This document shows, piece after piece, positions 1 through 8,457 of a stretch of 57,076 bases of DNA (within the stretch, counting starts at the first letter, position 1; every line of letters begins with the position of its first letter). Made by a program: the position numbers and the translations under genes. The notes below the pieces were generated by a model that saw nothing but the letters and a program-made list of their open reading frames with translations, was not told the origin of the DNA and ran no database searches. This DNA comes from an uncultured Bacilli bacterium (GTDB taxonomy: Bacteria; Bacillota_I; Bacilli_A; RF39; UBA660), in NCBI GenBank assembly GCA_947631035.1, contig CANRJW010000004.1:1-57076 (forward strand), in the 5' to 3' direction.

Positions 1-95
1 TTTTACTATTTCTACCAATTTAGTCTTACAAATTCTACTTAATCCTTTTTTCTGAAATTTAACTTTTCATTTGAGCACTTTACGTTTTCTATGAT

Positions 96-331
96 AATTT
101 AATGTTACTATTCACAGCCGATTTTAAAAAATCTCGCAAACCTAGATAATATAAGGGTTTGCAGTTTTTCAGAAAAAAATTGTTAAAAATGTCAATTTTT
201 TCAAAGTGGAAGATTTATATAAAAAATCATTGCTTTTTATATGTCGATTCCCAATTTTATAATATTTTTAATACCAAAAGTGGTAAAAATTAATTTCCGG
301 GCATTTTAGCTGTGAATAGTAACAATTTAAT
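96..331. mobile_element. MITE-like element with TIRs and 8-bp target duplication
   Basis: A perfect 15-bp terminal inverted repeat, GTTACTATTCACAGC at 104-118 and its reverse complement at 309-323, bounds about 220 bp of AT-rich non-coding DNA. The flanks are an exact 8-bp direct repeat, AATTTAAT, at 96-103 and 324-331. Inverted ends plus a target-site duplication and no ORF are the signature of a non-autonomous transposable element. An 8-bp duplication fits several IS families (for example IS66, ISL3, IS256), and I cannot assign one. The interior contains a short hairpin (GCAAACC/GGGTTTGC). Confidence 0.75.
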
Positions 332-363
332 CTTTCTCACATAACTTTTATGTTTAGATTTTA

Positions 364-418
364 AAAATCTACATGGTGGCTCCAGCGGAAATCGAACCAA
401 CGACACAAGGATTTTCAG
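364..418 (-). repeat. Duplicated 3' end of tRNA-Phe (candidate attachment site)
   Basis: These 55 bp repeat 1618-1672 with two mismatches. They include the CCA end, acceptor strand, T arm and 3' anticodon stem of the intact tRNA-Phe at 1628-1703, and stop at the anticodon loop. A truncated tRNA 3' end in the same orientation as an intact copy is what site-specific integration into a tRNA gene leaves behind. No integrase lies between the copies, so this would be a remnant or non-autonomous island. Confidence 0.65.
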
Positions 419-526
419 GTATTTTACTTTATACTTTTGATACATATATTTTTTATTAGCATATATTTTTTTAATTTGTTGTGTTAAGATAATTATTATA
501 ATGTAGAAATTTCTAGGAGGTTATAT

Positions 527-1384
527 ATGGATTGGTATCAATTTCCACAAAAAATTAAAAATTGGAGTATTAATATTGATTATGTTATGTTTGTTGACGA
601 AAATGGCAATGGAAGTAGAATTAACAATATATTTAAAAAAATAAATAACAATATTTCAATAAATGACGATGAAAAATATTTTACGGTTACTGGTTGTATT
701 TTTGAAAAAAATAATTATTCCGTCATTAGAAATAATATTAGAAAATTAAAAGAAAAATATTGGCTTAATGGTTTTTATAATGACACAAAGCATAATGATT
801 CTAGATATGTCTGTTTACATTCAAGAGAAATAAGACGCCATGATGGTCCTTTTAATGATAGTTTGATTAATTATGGTGAATTTATAAACGATTTAAGCGA
901 AATTTTAGCGGAAGTTAATTGTAAAATTATTTCAATTTCTATTAATCTTGAAGAATATATAAAATCAGGTAATTTAGAAAATGTTTATGAAAAAGCTTTT
1001 GATTTATTATTAGAACGATATATCTATGCTACGAAAAATAGAAAAAAAGGAATCATAATATTAGAATCCCGTGGCAAAAGCGAAGACAAAATTTTGCTTA
1101 ATCATATTTATGATATAATTCATAACAAAGGGAGAGCTAGAATATCTACTAAAGAATTAGAAGAAAAAATAATAGGAGTTTATTTCAATCCAAAATGGTA
1201 TGGTGGACATTCATCAACATTTGTTGGACTTGAGGTTGCTGATTTATTTTCATATCCAATTCATCAATATGTAAAATATAAAAAAGAAAATTTGGCATTT
1301 GCAACAATTAAAGAGAAAATTGTTGGTTATCCTAACTTTAATAATAAAGGTATAAAAATATTTCCAAAAGAAAAAGATGGATAA
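527..1384 (+). CDS. DUF3800 domain protein
   Basis: This 285-residue protein is recognised as DUF3800. It has the N-terminal acidic motif (YVMFVDENGNG, about residues 19-29) after a first strand, and the C-terminal GLEVADLFSYP (about 237-247) typical of the family. DUF3800 proteins are thought to have an RNase H-like fold, and many sit in defence or mobile regions, but no reaction is established. A strong AGGAGG at 515-520 sets the ATG at 527. A weak promoter may lie upstream (TATAAT at 497-502). The gene is the only cargo between a truncated and an intact tRNA-Phe, which suggests it arrived on an island. Its codons are as AT-rich as its neighbours. Confidence 0.7.
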   Translation: MDWYQFPQKIKNWSINIDYVMFVDENGNGSRINNIFKKINNNISINDDEKYFTVTGCIFEKNNYSVIRNNIRKLKEKYWLNGFYNDTKHNDSRYVCLHSREIRRHDGPFNDSLINYGEFINDLSEILAEVNCKIISISINLEEYIKSGNLENVYEKAFDLLLERYIYATKNRKKGIIILESRGKSEDKILLNHIYDIIHNKGRARISTKELEEKIIGVYFNPKWYGGHSSTFVGLEVADLFSYPIHQYVKYKKENLAFATIKEKIVGYPNFNNKGIKIFPKEKDG

Positions 1385-1590
1385 ACCATCTTTATCCGTA
1401 CGCTATACAACGTACCCCGAAGCATTCGCTTCCATGACTAAATGTTACCATAGTTAATAACATTTGTCAATAATAGTATATGTCAAAAAAATTTATTGAT
1501 ACCTTTGAGTAAAATAAACAAGAGGTATCTCAAAGTACAAAAACTTAAAAAATAGTGAGAAATCTTTTTTTTACTAAAATATGTACAAAG

Positions 1591-1618
1591 AAAAAACCCA
1601 GAAATATGGGTTTTTTTA
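1591..1618 (-). terminator. Terminator of the tRNA operon
   Basis: AAACCC and GGGTTT arms flank a short loop, with A and T runs on both sides. It lies just past the 3' end of tRNA-Phe on the minus strand and could also stop plus-strand transcription. Confidence 0.7.
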
Positions 1619-1627
1619 AAATCTACA

Positions 1628-1703
<76 letters not shown>

Positions 1704-1711
1704 AAAAAAAA

Positions 1712-1788
1712 TGGCGGTTCCGAAGGGATTTGAACCCTCGATCTTCTGCGTGACAGGCAGACGTGATAGACCCCTACACTACGGAACC
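1712..1788 (-). tRNA. tRNA-Asp (GTC)
   Basis: The cloverleaf starts GGTTCCG and ends with encoded CCA. The anticodon loop CTGTCAC gives GTC. It is in the minus-strand tRNA operon, 8 bp upstream of tRNA-Phe. Confidence 0.95.
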
Positions 1789-1789
1789 A

Positions 1790-1866
<77 letters not shown>

Positions 1867-1883
1867 ATAACTAAAAATACAAA

Positions 1884-1976
1884 TGGCGGAGGAAAAGGGA
1901 TTCGAACCCCTGCGCCGCTCACGCGACCTCCTGGTTTTCAAGACCAGTCCCTTCAACCAGACTTGGGTATTCCTCC
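1884..1976 (-). tRNA. tRNA-Ser (TGA)
   Basis: Class II tRNA with a long variable arm. Anticodon TGA, encoded CCA. It is the first gene of the operon Ser-fMet-Asp-Phe. Confidence 0.95.
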
Positions 1977-1988
1977 AACGACAAATTG

Positions 1989-2018
1989 ATTATATCATAG
2001 TCGATTTTAGCGTGTCAA
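1989..2018 (-). promoter_or_regulatory. Promoter of the Ser-fMet-Asp-Phe tRNA operon
   Basis: On the minus strand TTGACA (2013-2018) and TATAAT (1989-1994) are 18 bp apart, a near-consensus sigma-A promoter just upstream of tRNA-Ser. The -35 box sits inside an imperfect palindrome at about 2003-2031 (CGATTTT / AAAATCG arms). Confidence 0.75.
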
Positions 2019-2051
2019 CACTAAAAATCGATATTTTTAGCGAAAAAAGGG

Positions 2052-2080
2052 TTGATTATTTTAAAAATTAATATTATACT
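2052..2080 (+). promoter_or_regulatory. Promoter of tRNA-Leu
   Basis: TTGATT at 2052-2057 and TATACT at 2075-2080 with a 17-bp spacer, about 35 bp upstream of the mature tRNA. Confidence 0.65.
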
Positions 2081-2114
2081 TAAATAGTCTTAATTAATTA
2101 AGACAAGTGCCAAT

Positions 2115-2203
2115 GCCCGAGTGGCGGAATAGGTAGACGCACAGGACTTAAAATCCTGCGGGTGTTAAAACCCGTGCCGGTTCAAGTCCGGCCTCGGGCA
2201 CCA
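2115..2203 (+). tRNA. tRNA-Leu (TAA)
   Basis: An 89-nt class II tRNA with a long variable arm, anticodon TAA and encoded CCA. It has its own promoter and an unusual structured trailer. Confidence 0.95.
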
Positions 2204-2247
2204 TATAGATATTATATGAGTGTTTATCTCATTCAATATAAACATAG

Positions 2248-2336
2248 TTGTCGCTTACGGATGGTGCGACGCATAAATAATTCCGATTGCAGATAATTGT
2301 CGCTTACGGATGGCGCGACACATAAATAATTCCGAT
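2248..2336 (+). repeat. Two tandem 40-bp hairpin repeats in the tRNA-Leu trailer
   Basis: Copies at 2248-2287 and 2297-2336 (49-bp period) differ at two positions. Each folds as GTCGC ... GCGAC around a TTACGGATGG loop and ends in AATAATTCCGAT. They lie between tRNA-Leu and the terminator, so they would be transcribed with the tRNA. No known family recognised. Confidence 0.7.
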
Positions 2337-2342
2337 GTTAGA

Positions 2343-2370
2343 AGAAACCCCTTAGAAGGTTTCTTTTTTA
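2343..2370 (+). terminator. Terminator after tRNA-Leu
   Basis: AGAAACC (2343-2349) pairs with GGTTTCT (2358-2364), followed by a T run. Confidence 0.8.
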
Positions 2371-2419
2371 TTATATTTCTAATTTATTTTATGCTAAACT
2401 TTAAATGAAAGTGATTTTG

Positions 2420-3202
2420 ATGTGGGGAGCAATTATTGGAGATTTAGCAAGTTCTATTTATGAATATAATCAAATAAAAGAAGTTCATTCTTTAAATCCA
2501 ACTTGTTTAATCTCAGAAAAAAGTTTTTTTAGTGACGATACAATTCTTACGATTGCCATTTTAGATGCTGTTTTGCATAATGGTGATTATACCTATTATT
2601 TAAAAAAATATGGCAATCAATTTGCTACTTATAAGCCTGAGATAACGCCTTATTTCAAGACTTCTTTTTCTCCGCAATTTTTAAAATGGGTTAGAGGTGA
2701 AAAAGCCGGGGTCAGTGCTGGTAATGGAGCTTTAATGCGTATCTCTAGTGTTGGATATTTATTTTCTACCAAAGAAGAAATAGAACGAAACGCCATACAA
2801 GCTACAATTCCTTCCCATAATAGTCAAGAAGCCATCGATAGTGCGATTAAAGTAGTAACAATCATTTTCCTAGCTCGCTTAGGATATCAAAAAGAAAAAA
2901 TAATAAAAACATTACAGTTAGAACTGCAATACACACCCTTCTTGAAATTTAACTCGACTTGTTCCCAAACGTTACCGAATTGTTTATATGCTCTCTTTTC
3001 TTCCAATAGTTTTGAAGAAGCCTTAAAAACTGTTATTTCTTATGGTGGAGATACAGATACCAATGCTTGTATAGTGGGTGCTATGGCAGAAGCCTTGTAT
3101 GGTCTTGATGCTTCTTTCATTCTTCAAGCTAAAGAAAAACTACCTAAAGAATTTACAACTCTTCTAGATAAAGGTTATAAAAAAATAAAAAAACTAATAT
3201 AA
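2420..3202 (+). CDS. ADP-ribosylglycohydrolase family protein
   Basis: A DraG/ARH-type hydrolase that removes ADP-ribose from modified targets. Family landmarks are visible: GAIIGDLASSIYE at the start, the first metal-binding motif SDDT near residue 40, the SHNSQEA helix in the middle, and GGDTDTNACIVGAMAEA near the C-terminus with the second set of metal-binding acids. All the expected Mg-binding Asp residues are present. At about 260 residues it is a complete single domain. I prefer the ATG at 2420, preceded by AAGTGAT, because it begins directly with the conserved WGAIIGD; the upstream ATG at 2405 has no ribosome site. A predicted ADP-ribosyltransferase lies at 26.4 kb, but there is no operon link. 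Confidence 0.85.
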   Translation: MWGAIIGDLASSIYEYNQIKEVHSLNPTCLISEKSFFSDDTILTIAILDAVLHNGDYTYYLKKYGNQFATYKPEITPYFKTSFSPQFLKWVRGEKAGVSAGNGALMRISSVGYLFSTKEEIERNAIQATIPSHNSQEAIDSAIKVVTIIFLARLGYQKEKIIKTLQLELQYTPFLKFNSTCSQTLPNCLYALFSSNSFEEALKTVISYGGDTDTNACIVGAMAEALYGLDASFILQAKEKLPKEFTTLLDKGYKKIKKLI

Positions 3203-3207
3203 GAACC

Positions 3208-4539
3208 TTATTTTAGTTCGTTTACTAGTTTTTTAAATGTATCTCCTCTTACTTCAAAATCTTTAAATTGATCCCATGAAGCGCATGCTGGGCTAAGGAG
3301 GATTACATCGCCTTCCTTGCTGATTTCATAAGCTTTTTTGGTTGCTTCTTCTAGGGTATCTAAAACTACAGAATCGACATGATTTTCTTCTGCAAAAGCT
3401 TTTATTTTTTCTTTGGTTTCTCCATACGATAGAATACACTTAACATGCGTAAGATAAGGGGCTATTGAATCAAACGGAATATTGCGGTCTAACCCACCCA
3501 TAATTAAAAGGGTATCTTCGGAAAATGATTTTAAAGCAATGATGGTAGATTCATTATTGGTTGCTTTTGAATCGTTATAAAACTTTCTTCCGTTTAAAGT
3601 TTTTACATATTCAATTCGGTGTTCTACTCCTTTAAAGGTACTTAAAAACTTTTGAATTGCTTCGTTCGTTACCCCAAAGGTTTTGGCAATAAAAATCGCA
3701 ACCATACAATTTTCATAATTATGCATTCCTTTAATGTTAATATCCTGAATATTTATAATTTCTTCCTTCTTATATATAATTTTATCTTTCTCTAAATAAA
3801 TATCTGCTGGTCTTTTAGAAGAAAAATAATACTTTTGAGAAGCAATATCCTTTGTTAATTCTAAAACATCTTGATTTTCTTGATTTAATAAGGCTATATC
3901 TTCTTTCGTATGATGAGCAAAAATACGTTTTTTTACTTGTTTATAAGCTTCATAAGAACCATGAAAATCGGTATGAACTTCACTTAAATTGGTAAGAACA
4001 CTGATATTTGTTTTAAACTCTTTCATATCCATTAGTTGATGGTCGGAAATTTCCATGACTAAAATGGCATTTTCCTTGATGTCACCCACAATACTGGCAA
4101 GAGGAATCCCAATATTACCTGCTAAGTAGACTGGACGATTTAAGGTTTTTAATAACTCATACGTAATGGTGGTTGTGGTGGTTTTGCCATTTGAGCCGGT
4201 AATTCCAATAATCGTTGTATCTTTAGGTAGAAAGGAAAAACTTGCTTCGACTTCATTTATAACAGGAATTCCTAAGTTTCTAGCTTTTTCAACAGCGGGA
4301 TGGTCTTTTCTTATTGCTGGATTTTTAATCACAATCGCAATACTTTCGTCGATTAAGTTTTCTTGTTGTTCACAAATAACAACCTTTATGTTCAAATCTT
4401 CTAACTCTTTTACCACACTTTTTTCTTGTTCTTTTAAATCTGTAATCACAATTTCATTATGATATTTACTTAAAAATTTAGCAATCGCAATACCACTTCT
4501 TGCCATTCCTAAAACCAAAATTTTTTTATTTTCAAACAT
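3208..4539 (-). CDS. murD: UDP-N-acetylmuramoyl-L-alanine--D-glutamate ligase
   Basis: A cytoplasmic Mur ligase that adds D-glutamate to UDP-MurNAc-L-Ala with ATP in peptidoglycan synthesis. The N-terminal Rossmann-like domain starts VLGMARSG. The ATP-binding loop GITGSNGKTTTT is at about residues 112-123. HTDFHGS and NDSKATN in the later domains are the MurD-specific substrate and nucleotide motifs. Length is 443 residues, normal for MurD. It is the first biosynthetic evidence in the window that the organism makes a cell wall. It is transcribed just downstream of an S1-domain gene (12 bp gap), with an AAGGAG-like ribosome site before the ATG. Confidence 0.95.
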   Translation of the reverse strand: MFENKKILVLGMARSGIAIAKFLSKYHNEIVITDLKEQEKSVVKELEDLNIKVVICEQQENLIDESIAIVIKNPAIRKDHPAVEKARNLGIPVINEVEASFSFLPKDTTIIGITGSNGKTTTTTITYELLKTLNRPVYLAGNIGIPLASIVGDIKENAILVMEISDHQLMDMKEFKTNISVLTNLSEVHTDFHGSYEAYKQVKKRIFAHHTKEDIALLNQENQDVLELTKDIASQKYYFSSKRPADIYLEKDKIIYKKEEIINIQDINIKGMHNYENCMVAIFIAKTFGVTNEAIQKFLSTFKGVEHRIEYVKTLNGRKFYNDSKATNNESTIIALKSFSEDTLLIMGGLDRNIPFDSIAPYLTHVKCILSYGETKEKIKAFAEENHVDSVVLDTLEEATKKAYEISKEGDVILLSPACASWDQFKDFEVRGDTFKKLVNELK

Positions 4540-4550
4540 TCTAAGTCTCC

Positions 4551-4910
4551 TTACTTTTCATTTTCTTTTATTTCTTTTAATTTTTCTCTAATCCAAATAG
4601 GCAACTTCATTTGTAAAACTTTAAAACCATTTTTGGTATCTTTAATTTTTCCATATCGAGGAATTAATTTATAGTTGATATTTTTAATAGATAATTTCAT
4701 TTGTTTTGTTTCTTCATTTACTTCTAGAATTTCACACAATATATTTTCTCCGATGCTTACATAGTCTAAAATGCTTTTAACAAAGTGATTGGATATCTCT
4801 GAGATATGAATGAGTCCACTATAGGTATTATTAATATTTACAAAAGCACCATATTTGGAAATACCACTGACAACACCTTCTACTATATCTCCTGTATTAT
4901 AAGTATTCAT
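4551..4910 (-). CDS. S1 domain RNA-binding protein (YabR/CvfD-like)
   Basis: A 119-residue protein with one S1 OB-fold over about residues 6-76: GDIVEGVVSGISKYGAFVNI, then GLIHISEIS and KLSIKNI at the end of the barrel. The short C-terminal tail is basic. This matches the Gram-positive general stress protein 13/YabR/CvfD group, single-S1 proteins that associate with RNA or ribosomes. It probably shares a transcript with murD 12 bp downstream. AGGTGG precedes the ATG. Confidence 0.8.
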   Translation of the reverse strand: MNTYNTGDIVEGVVSGISKYGAFVNINNTYSGLIHISEISNHFVKSILDYVSIGENILCEILEVNEETKQMKLSIKNINYKLIPRYGKIKDTKNGFKVLQMKLPIWIREKLKEIKENEK

Positions 4911-4986
4911 AATCCACCTCTATTTCATTATACCACGAATTCGCTTTTTTAGAAAAACATGCTATAATACCTTTTAGGTGATGAAA

Positions 4987-5223
4987 ATGCCAAAGGAAAC
5001 AGAAGAAAAAATTAAATCTTTAATTGAAGAAATGCGTCCTTATTTAAATATGGATGGTGGAGATATTGAATTTATTAAATACGAAGAGCAATATGTTTAT
5101 GTGAAATTAAAAGGACATTGTGTAGAATGTATGGGTCAGGATTTTACTTTAAACAATTCTATTCTATCTATGTTACAAAATGAAGTCCCTGAAATTGAAG
5201 GAATTATCAACGTCGAGTTATAA
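4987..5223 (+). CDS. NifU C-terminal domain Fe-S scaffold protein
   Basis: A small Nfu-type protein (about 78 residues) of the kind that carries an Fe-S cluster to client enzymes. The motif YLNMDGGDIEFI begins the domain, and the pair of cysteines in GHCVECMGQ is the CxxC cluster ligand; the usual form is CxGCP, so the residue after the second Cys is unusual. AGGTG at 4976-4980, six bases upstream, favours the ATG at 4987 over the ATG at 4981, which overlaps the ribosome site. A TATAAT box lies close upstream. Its 3' end overlaps the convergent gene by six bases. In Bacillus, yutI (nfu) also lies near yutH and yutD, as here. Confidence 0.85.
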   Translation: MPKETEEKIKSLIEEMRPYLNMDGGDIEFIKYEEQYVYVKLKGHCVECMGQDFTLNNSILSMLQNEVPEIEGIINVEL

Positions 5224-6153
5224 TTCTTTTTTCTTTAATAGCCATTCTACTCTTTCAATGGGAGCATATTTGGTTAAAAGTTCATACATATCTTTTAAAA
5301 AGTCCTCATATTCTTCTACTTTGTTAATTACGGGAATTAAAGCATCTTCTTCCATAACTCCCTCCATAACTTTTTCATAGATATCGAAATAAAAGGAAGG
5401 GTATAAAAGTCTTGCGTATAGCATTTGATAACCATAAATACTTAGTTTTCTCGTATTTAAGTATGCTTTCACTTCAATCCATAAGTCTTCATAAGAATTA
5501 AAAAACAACGACTTAAAATAAGAAGCAATATCTCTTATTTCAATATCTATGACATAATAAATGGGATTAAAATAGTTTAGGGCAATGTTAGGAAATACCA
5601 CTCTTTTTCTTTGTAAGGTTATTTTTTCATTGGAAGTTTTCTGGTATTTTTTATTGGTGCTATTTACGTAACTAATGGCATTTTCAGCAAGTCCTACATA
5701 ATAACTAAAGCTATTTAAGATGACCAATTTGTCTTTTCCTAGTTGACTTACTTGATACTCAAAGTAATCGATTTTGGAACTCCATAATTCTGCCCAATGA
5801 TTGCGATAAAGTATGGTATCGGTATTTTTTACCACCAAAAGATTAGCAAAATTTATCATATCAATGACATTGTATTCGGTATGATTATTTAAATCCATTT
5901 CTAATAAGACATACTTCTTTTTTTCGTATAGAGTAAAAAAGGAATTTTCTTTGTTGGGAATAAATTTTCCTGTAGGAAATCCCTTTTTGATTAATTCTTC
6001 ATTTAATACAAGTAAATCTTTAAATTCTTCTTCACTGCGAACATAGGGCATAAAAAGATATTTTTTATCGTGAAAAATAAAATAACTAAAGGTATCGTTT
6101 TCGACAATATCGTTATCATATACATTATAGTATTCTTTTAATAGTTCTTTCAT
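5218..6153 (-). CDS. YutH/CotS-like kinase-fold protein
   Basis: A 311-residue soluble protein with no signal peptide. The pattern resembles the aminoglycoside-phosphotransferase/CotS-type fold: an N-terminal beta region (YFIFHDKKYLFMPYV), the linker LLEMDLNNHTEYN, a helical lobe with LYRNHWAELWSSKIDYFEYQV, and a late motif around NYFNPIYYVIDIEIRDIASYFKSLF. This is reminiscent of Bacillus YutH, a spore-coat-associated member, and the adjacent nfu and yutD homologues match the Bacillus yut region. Canonical kinase catalytic motifs are not clear, so activity is doubtful. The assignment rests partly on neighbourhood. Confidence 0.5.
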   Translation of the reverse strand: MKELLKEYYNVYDNDIVENDTFSYFIFHDKKYLFMPYVRSEEEFKDLLVLNEELIKKGFPTGKFIPNKENSFFTLYEKKKYVLLEMDLNNHTEYNVIDMINFANLLVVKNTDTILYRNHWAELWSSKIDYFEYQVSQLGKDKLVILNSFSYYVGLAENAISYVNSTNKKYQKTSNEKITLQRKRVVFPNIALNYFNPIYYVIDIEIRDIASYFKSLFFNSYEDLWIEVKAYLNTRKLSIYGYQMLYARLLYPSFYFDIYEKVMEGVMEEDALIPVINKVEEYEDFLKDMYELLTKYAPIERVEWLLKKKEL

Positions 6154-6195
6154 AATATCACTATTAAATTTTATTCACATTTTCTTTGGTTATGC

Positions 6196-6230
6196 TTAAA
6201 GAGCAAAGAAAAAAGCCACCTAAGCGACTT
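6196..6230 (-). terminator. Terminator after the proline-rich coiled-coil gene
   Basis: On the minus strand AAGTCGC and GTGGCTT arms surround TTAG, followed by a T run. It overlaps the last codons of the gene ending at 6220. Confidence 0.6.
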
Positions 6231-7260
6231 TTGTTAAATCTCTAGTTAAATCATTTTGAGTCATTTGAGAAGATACGATTTGTTGCGCATTATCATAAGT
6301 TTGTTTAGCTAGTTCATTGATTTTTTTGGCTTCTTCGAGTTGTCTACCGATTTCGTTTTTCATTTCTTCCATATTTTCGATATATTTATCAGTCATTTCT
6401 CTTACTTTGCTAATTAATTCACTGGCATTTTCCATATAGGATTTTGATACAATTGATTCCTTTTCTTTTTTAGGTTCTTCTACTGGATTTACTGCTTCAT
6501 TAACAATTGGGGTTTCTTCAACAACTGGTGCACTTTGGGCAACTGGGGTATTTTCTATTACTGGAGCAGTTGGAATCGTTGCTTCTTCCACAATTGGTTG
6601 TTGTTCTACAACAGAGTTATTTATTTCTGGAGTACCTACTGGAGTCATTTCAACAGGAGCATTTTCGATTGGAGCAACAACTTCTGGTCCTGGTATATTT
6701 TCCATATTAGGGGTTTCAGGTTGTATTGGTGAAGGAATTTCACTTACAGGAGCTTGTTCTACTACTGGAGTTGCCCCTTCAAGTGGTTGTGGTTGTTCTA
6801 GAACAGGAGTTTCTGGTTGTTGCACATCTGGTAATGGTTGTTGTTCAAATGGATTAATAGCAGTTTGTGCTTGTTTTTCTTCTTCAGCTTTTAAAAATGC
6901 TTGATAATTACCTGCTAATTTTTGATAGTTGGCATCTCTTAAAGCTAACTCATGAACAAAATTTTCCGTTACCATAATTTCTTCTGTTGGTTTTATATAA
7001 ACAAAATCATCTTTTTTATCATGAATATCATCAACTAATACTTTTTTAGTAGCATCCCATGCTTTATCGGTACTACTATTTACGGGACAAGAAAAAAGTG
7101 TTTCGTTTTGTGGTTTATGACTTACGCCCACAATTCTATTTTCGTTTTCCATCTTATCAGTTTCTAAAACTATATAATCTGTACCATTTACATCACGATA
7201 CATAGATATACAATTTTTTTCTTCCGTTCTTCCATCCGGAAATTTAATTATTACACCCAT
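6220..7260 (-). CDS. Unknown protein with Pro/Glu/Val-rich linker and C-terminal coiled coil
   Basis: I do not recognise a family. The first roughly 130 residues form a mixed alpha/beta region (VIIKFPDGRTEEKN, then KPTEEIMVTENFVHELALRDANYQKLAG). About residues 140-270 are a low-complexity linker rich in Pro, Val, Glu and Gln, with repeated PVVEQ/PVIEN-type units. The last 75 residues are a predicted coiled coil (SELISKVREMTDKYIENMEEMKNEIGRQ). There is no signal peptide or membrane segment, so it looks like a cytoplasmic scaffold. GAGG, seven bases upstream, favours the ATG at 7260. It lies between yutD and yutH homologues. Confidence 0.6.
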   Translation of the reverse strand: MGVIIKFPDGRTEEKNCISMYRDVNGTDYIVLETDKMENENRIVGVSHKPQNETLFSCPVNSSTDKAWDATKKVLVDDIHDKKDDFVYIKPTEEIMVTENFVHELALRDANYQKLAGNYQAFLKAEEEKQAQTAINPFEQQPLPDVQQPETPVLEQPQPLEGATPVVEQAPVSEIPSPIQPETPNMENIPGPEVVAPIENAPVEMTPVGTPEINNSVVEQQPIVEEATIPTAPVIENTPVAQSAPVVEETPIVNEAVNPVEEPKKEKESIVSKSYMENASELISKVREMTDKYIENMEEMKNEIGRQLEEAKKINELAKQTYDNAQQIVSSQMTQNDLTRDLTKVA

Positions 7261-7306
7261 ATTCATTCCTCGCTATTCTAAAAGTTATTATAGCAAATAA
7301 AAAAAG

Positions 7307-7591
7307 TTATTTCAAGGGCTTCACTCTCGAAATGACAAAATGACGACAACCATAAGCACAATATTTCTCAATATAGGAATCCAAAGTAGCAATATCATTG
7401 TATGGTTTAAAATTTTTATTGTCTTTATTATTAAATCCTTTTAAGCGTAGTTTACCATAGGCATAATCACCAAAAATATAGTCAAAGTTATCAAAATAAT
7501 CTGTTATACAGTTTTCCAATTCTTCTATATCAATAGCATCTTTTTCATTTTTTATAACCTCATACAGGGTATCATGAATTTTTATTTGCAT
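7307..7591 (-). CDS. yutD: YutD family protein (DUF1027)
   Basis: A 94-residue protein matching the YutD family. The N-terminal strand (IKIHDTLYEVIKNEKDAID) leads to FDYIFGDYAYGKLRLKGF and then YIEKYCAYGCRHFVIS, which has the conserved YC...GC cysteine pair. The molecular function of YutD is unknown. The gene follows the unknown membrane protein by 4 bp, suggesting translational coupling. Association with the yutH-like, nfu and yunB-like genes mirrors the Bacillus yut/yun region. Confidence 0.75.
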   Translation of the reverse strand: MQIKIHDTLYEVIKNEKDAIDIEELENCITDYFDNFDYIFGDYAYGKLRLKGFNNKDNKNFKPYNDIATLDSYIEKYCAYGCRHFVISRVKPLK

Positions 7592-7595
7592 ACGA

Positions 7596-8420
7596 TTACC
7601 CCATAAATTTTAGAAAAGCCAAAGTTATTAACATTAGACTAGTGGCAATTACACTTAGAATTAGGAGTAAATCCACATATCCATTTCCAGAGGTAATGGT
7701 ATTCCCATACTTTTTATAATAGTTAATAGCTTCTTCTAAACGTCCTCTTTTATTTGTATCATTATCTTTAATACGGAAGAAATGGTAAACTTTATTATTG
7801 ATATTTAAAATATCTTCTTCCTTCATGTTCATAACTTCTACCGCATTATAACCTGCTAATTGATATGCATCCGCTCTTAGAGCGACCTCTTTTAAAGCAC
7901 TAAAAGTAAATTCATGCGCTATTTCATATAATTTGCTATTTAGATAATGTAAGATGGTATCGTCATTGGGAGTATATTTGGTATATAAAACAAATTTTGA
8001 TGGTGTTGTATCTTTTTTGGTATATAGAAAAGTTTTAAATTTTTCAACTTCTTCGTCTGTTACGGCAACATGTTTTTTTCTTAAAACAAATAAATCCACT
8101 AAACTTTCTTGAATTTTTAAAAATAATTCTTTACATATGGCATCATTTTCTTGATTTTGATAAAACGTTTGTACATCGTTAATGAAGGTTTCAAGAGCTT
8201 CGTCACTATAACCAAATTTTTTTAAATTGTCTTTAAAACCTTTTTCGCCATTTGTTCGATAAGGGTTTATAATATCCAATTCCCCATATATTTCGATTAA
8301 GGCTCTTATAACAACAACACAAAAAGAATTAAATTCTTCTCTACTTGGATTCCCTTTATAAGTTAAATAATCACGTATGCTATTGGTAAAAGCTTCATTT
8401 ATAAATAGATTACCTTCCAT
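7596..8420 (-). CDS. Unknown tail-anchored membrane protein
   Basis: No family recognised. The 274 residues are mostly helical and charged, with one hydrophobic segment at the extreme C-terminus (LLLILSVIATSLMLITLAFL), so most of the protein would face the cytoplasm in a tail-anchored topology. Start chosen at ATG 8420 because GGTGAGG lies just upstream; the GTG at 8429 overlaps that site. It sits between the yunB and yutD homologues in a minus-strand operon. Confidence 0.6.
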   Translation of the reverse strand: MEGNLFINEAFTNSIRDYLTYKGNPSREEFNSFCVVVIRALIEIYGELDIINPYRTNGEKGFKDNLKKFGYSDEALETFINDVQTFYQNQENDAICKELFLKIQESLVDLFVLRKKHVAVTDEEVEKFKTFLYTKKDTTPSKFVLYTKYTPNDDTILHYLNSKLYEIAHEFTFSALKEVALRADAYQLAGYNAVEVMNMKEEDILNINNKVYHFFRIKDNDTNKRGRLEEAINYYKKYGNTITSGNGYVDLLLILSVIATSLMLITLAFLKFMG

Positions 8421-8457
8421 TGTCCTCACCTACTATAAATAAAGTATACCACAAAAA

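Noticed and set aside
1..95. Possible coding end at the left edge
   Set aside because: AT-rich DNA with stops in all frames I checked; nothing supportable.
1385..1590. Gene or RNA between the DUF3800 gene and the tRNA terminator
   Set aside because: No ORF or clear structure; a weak repeat (GATACCTTTGAG, GGTATCTCAAAG) does not pair properly.
1883..2071. Frame over tRNA-Ser
   Set aside because: It lies across a tRNA gene and its promoter.
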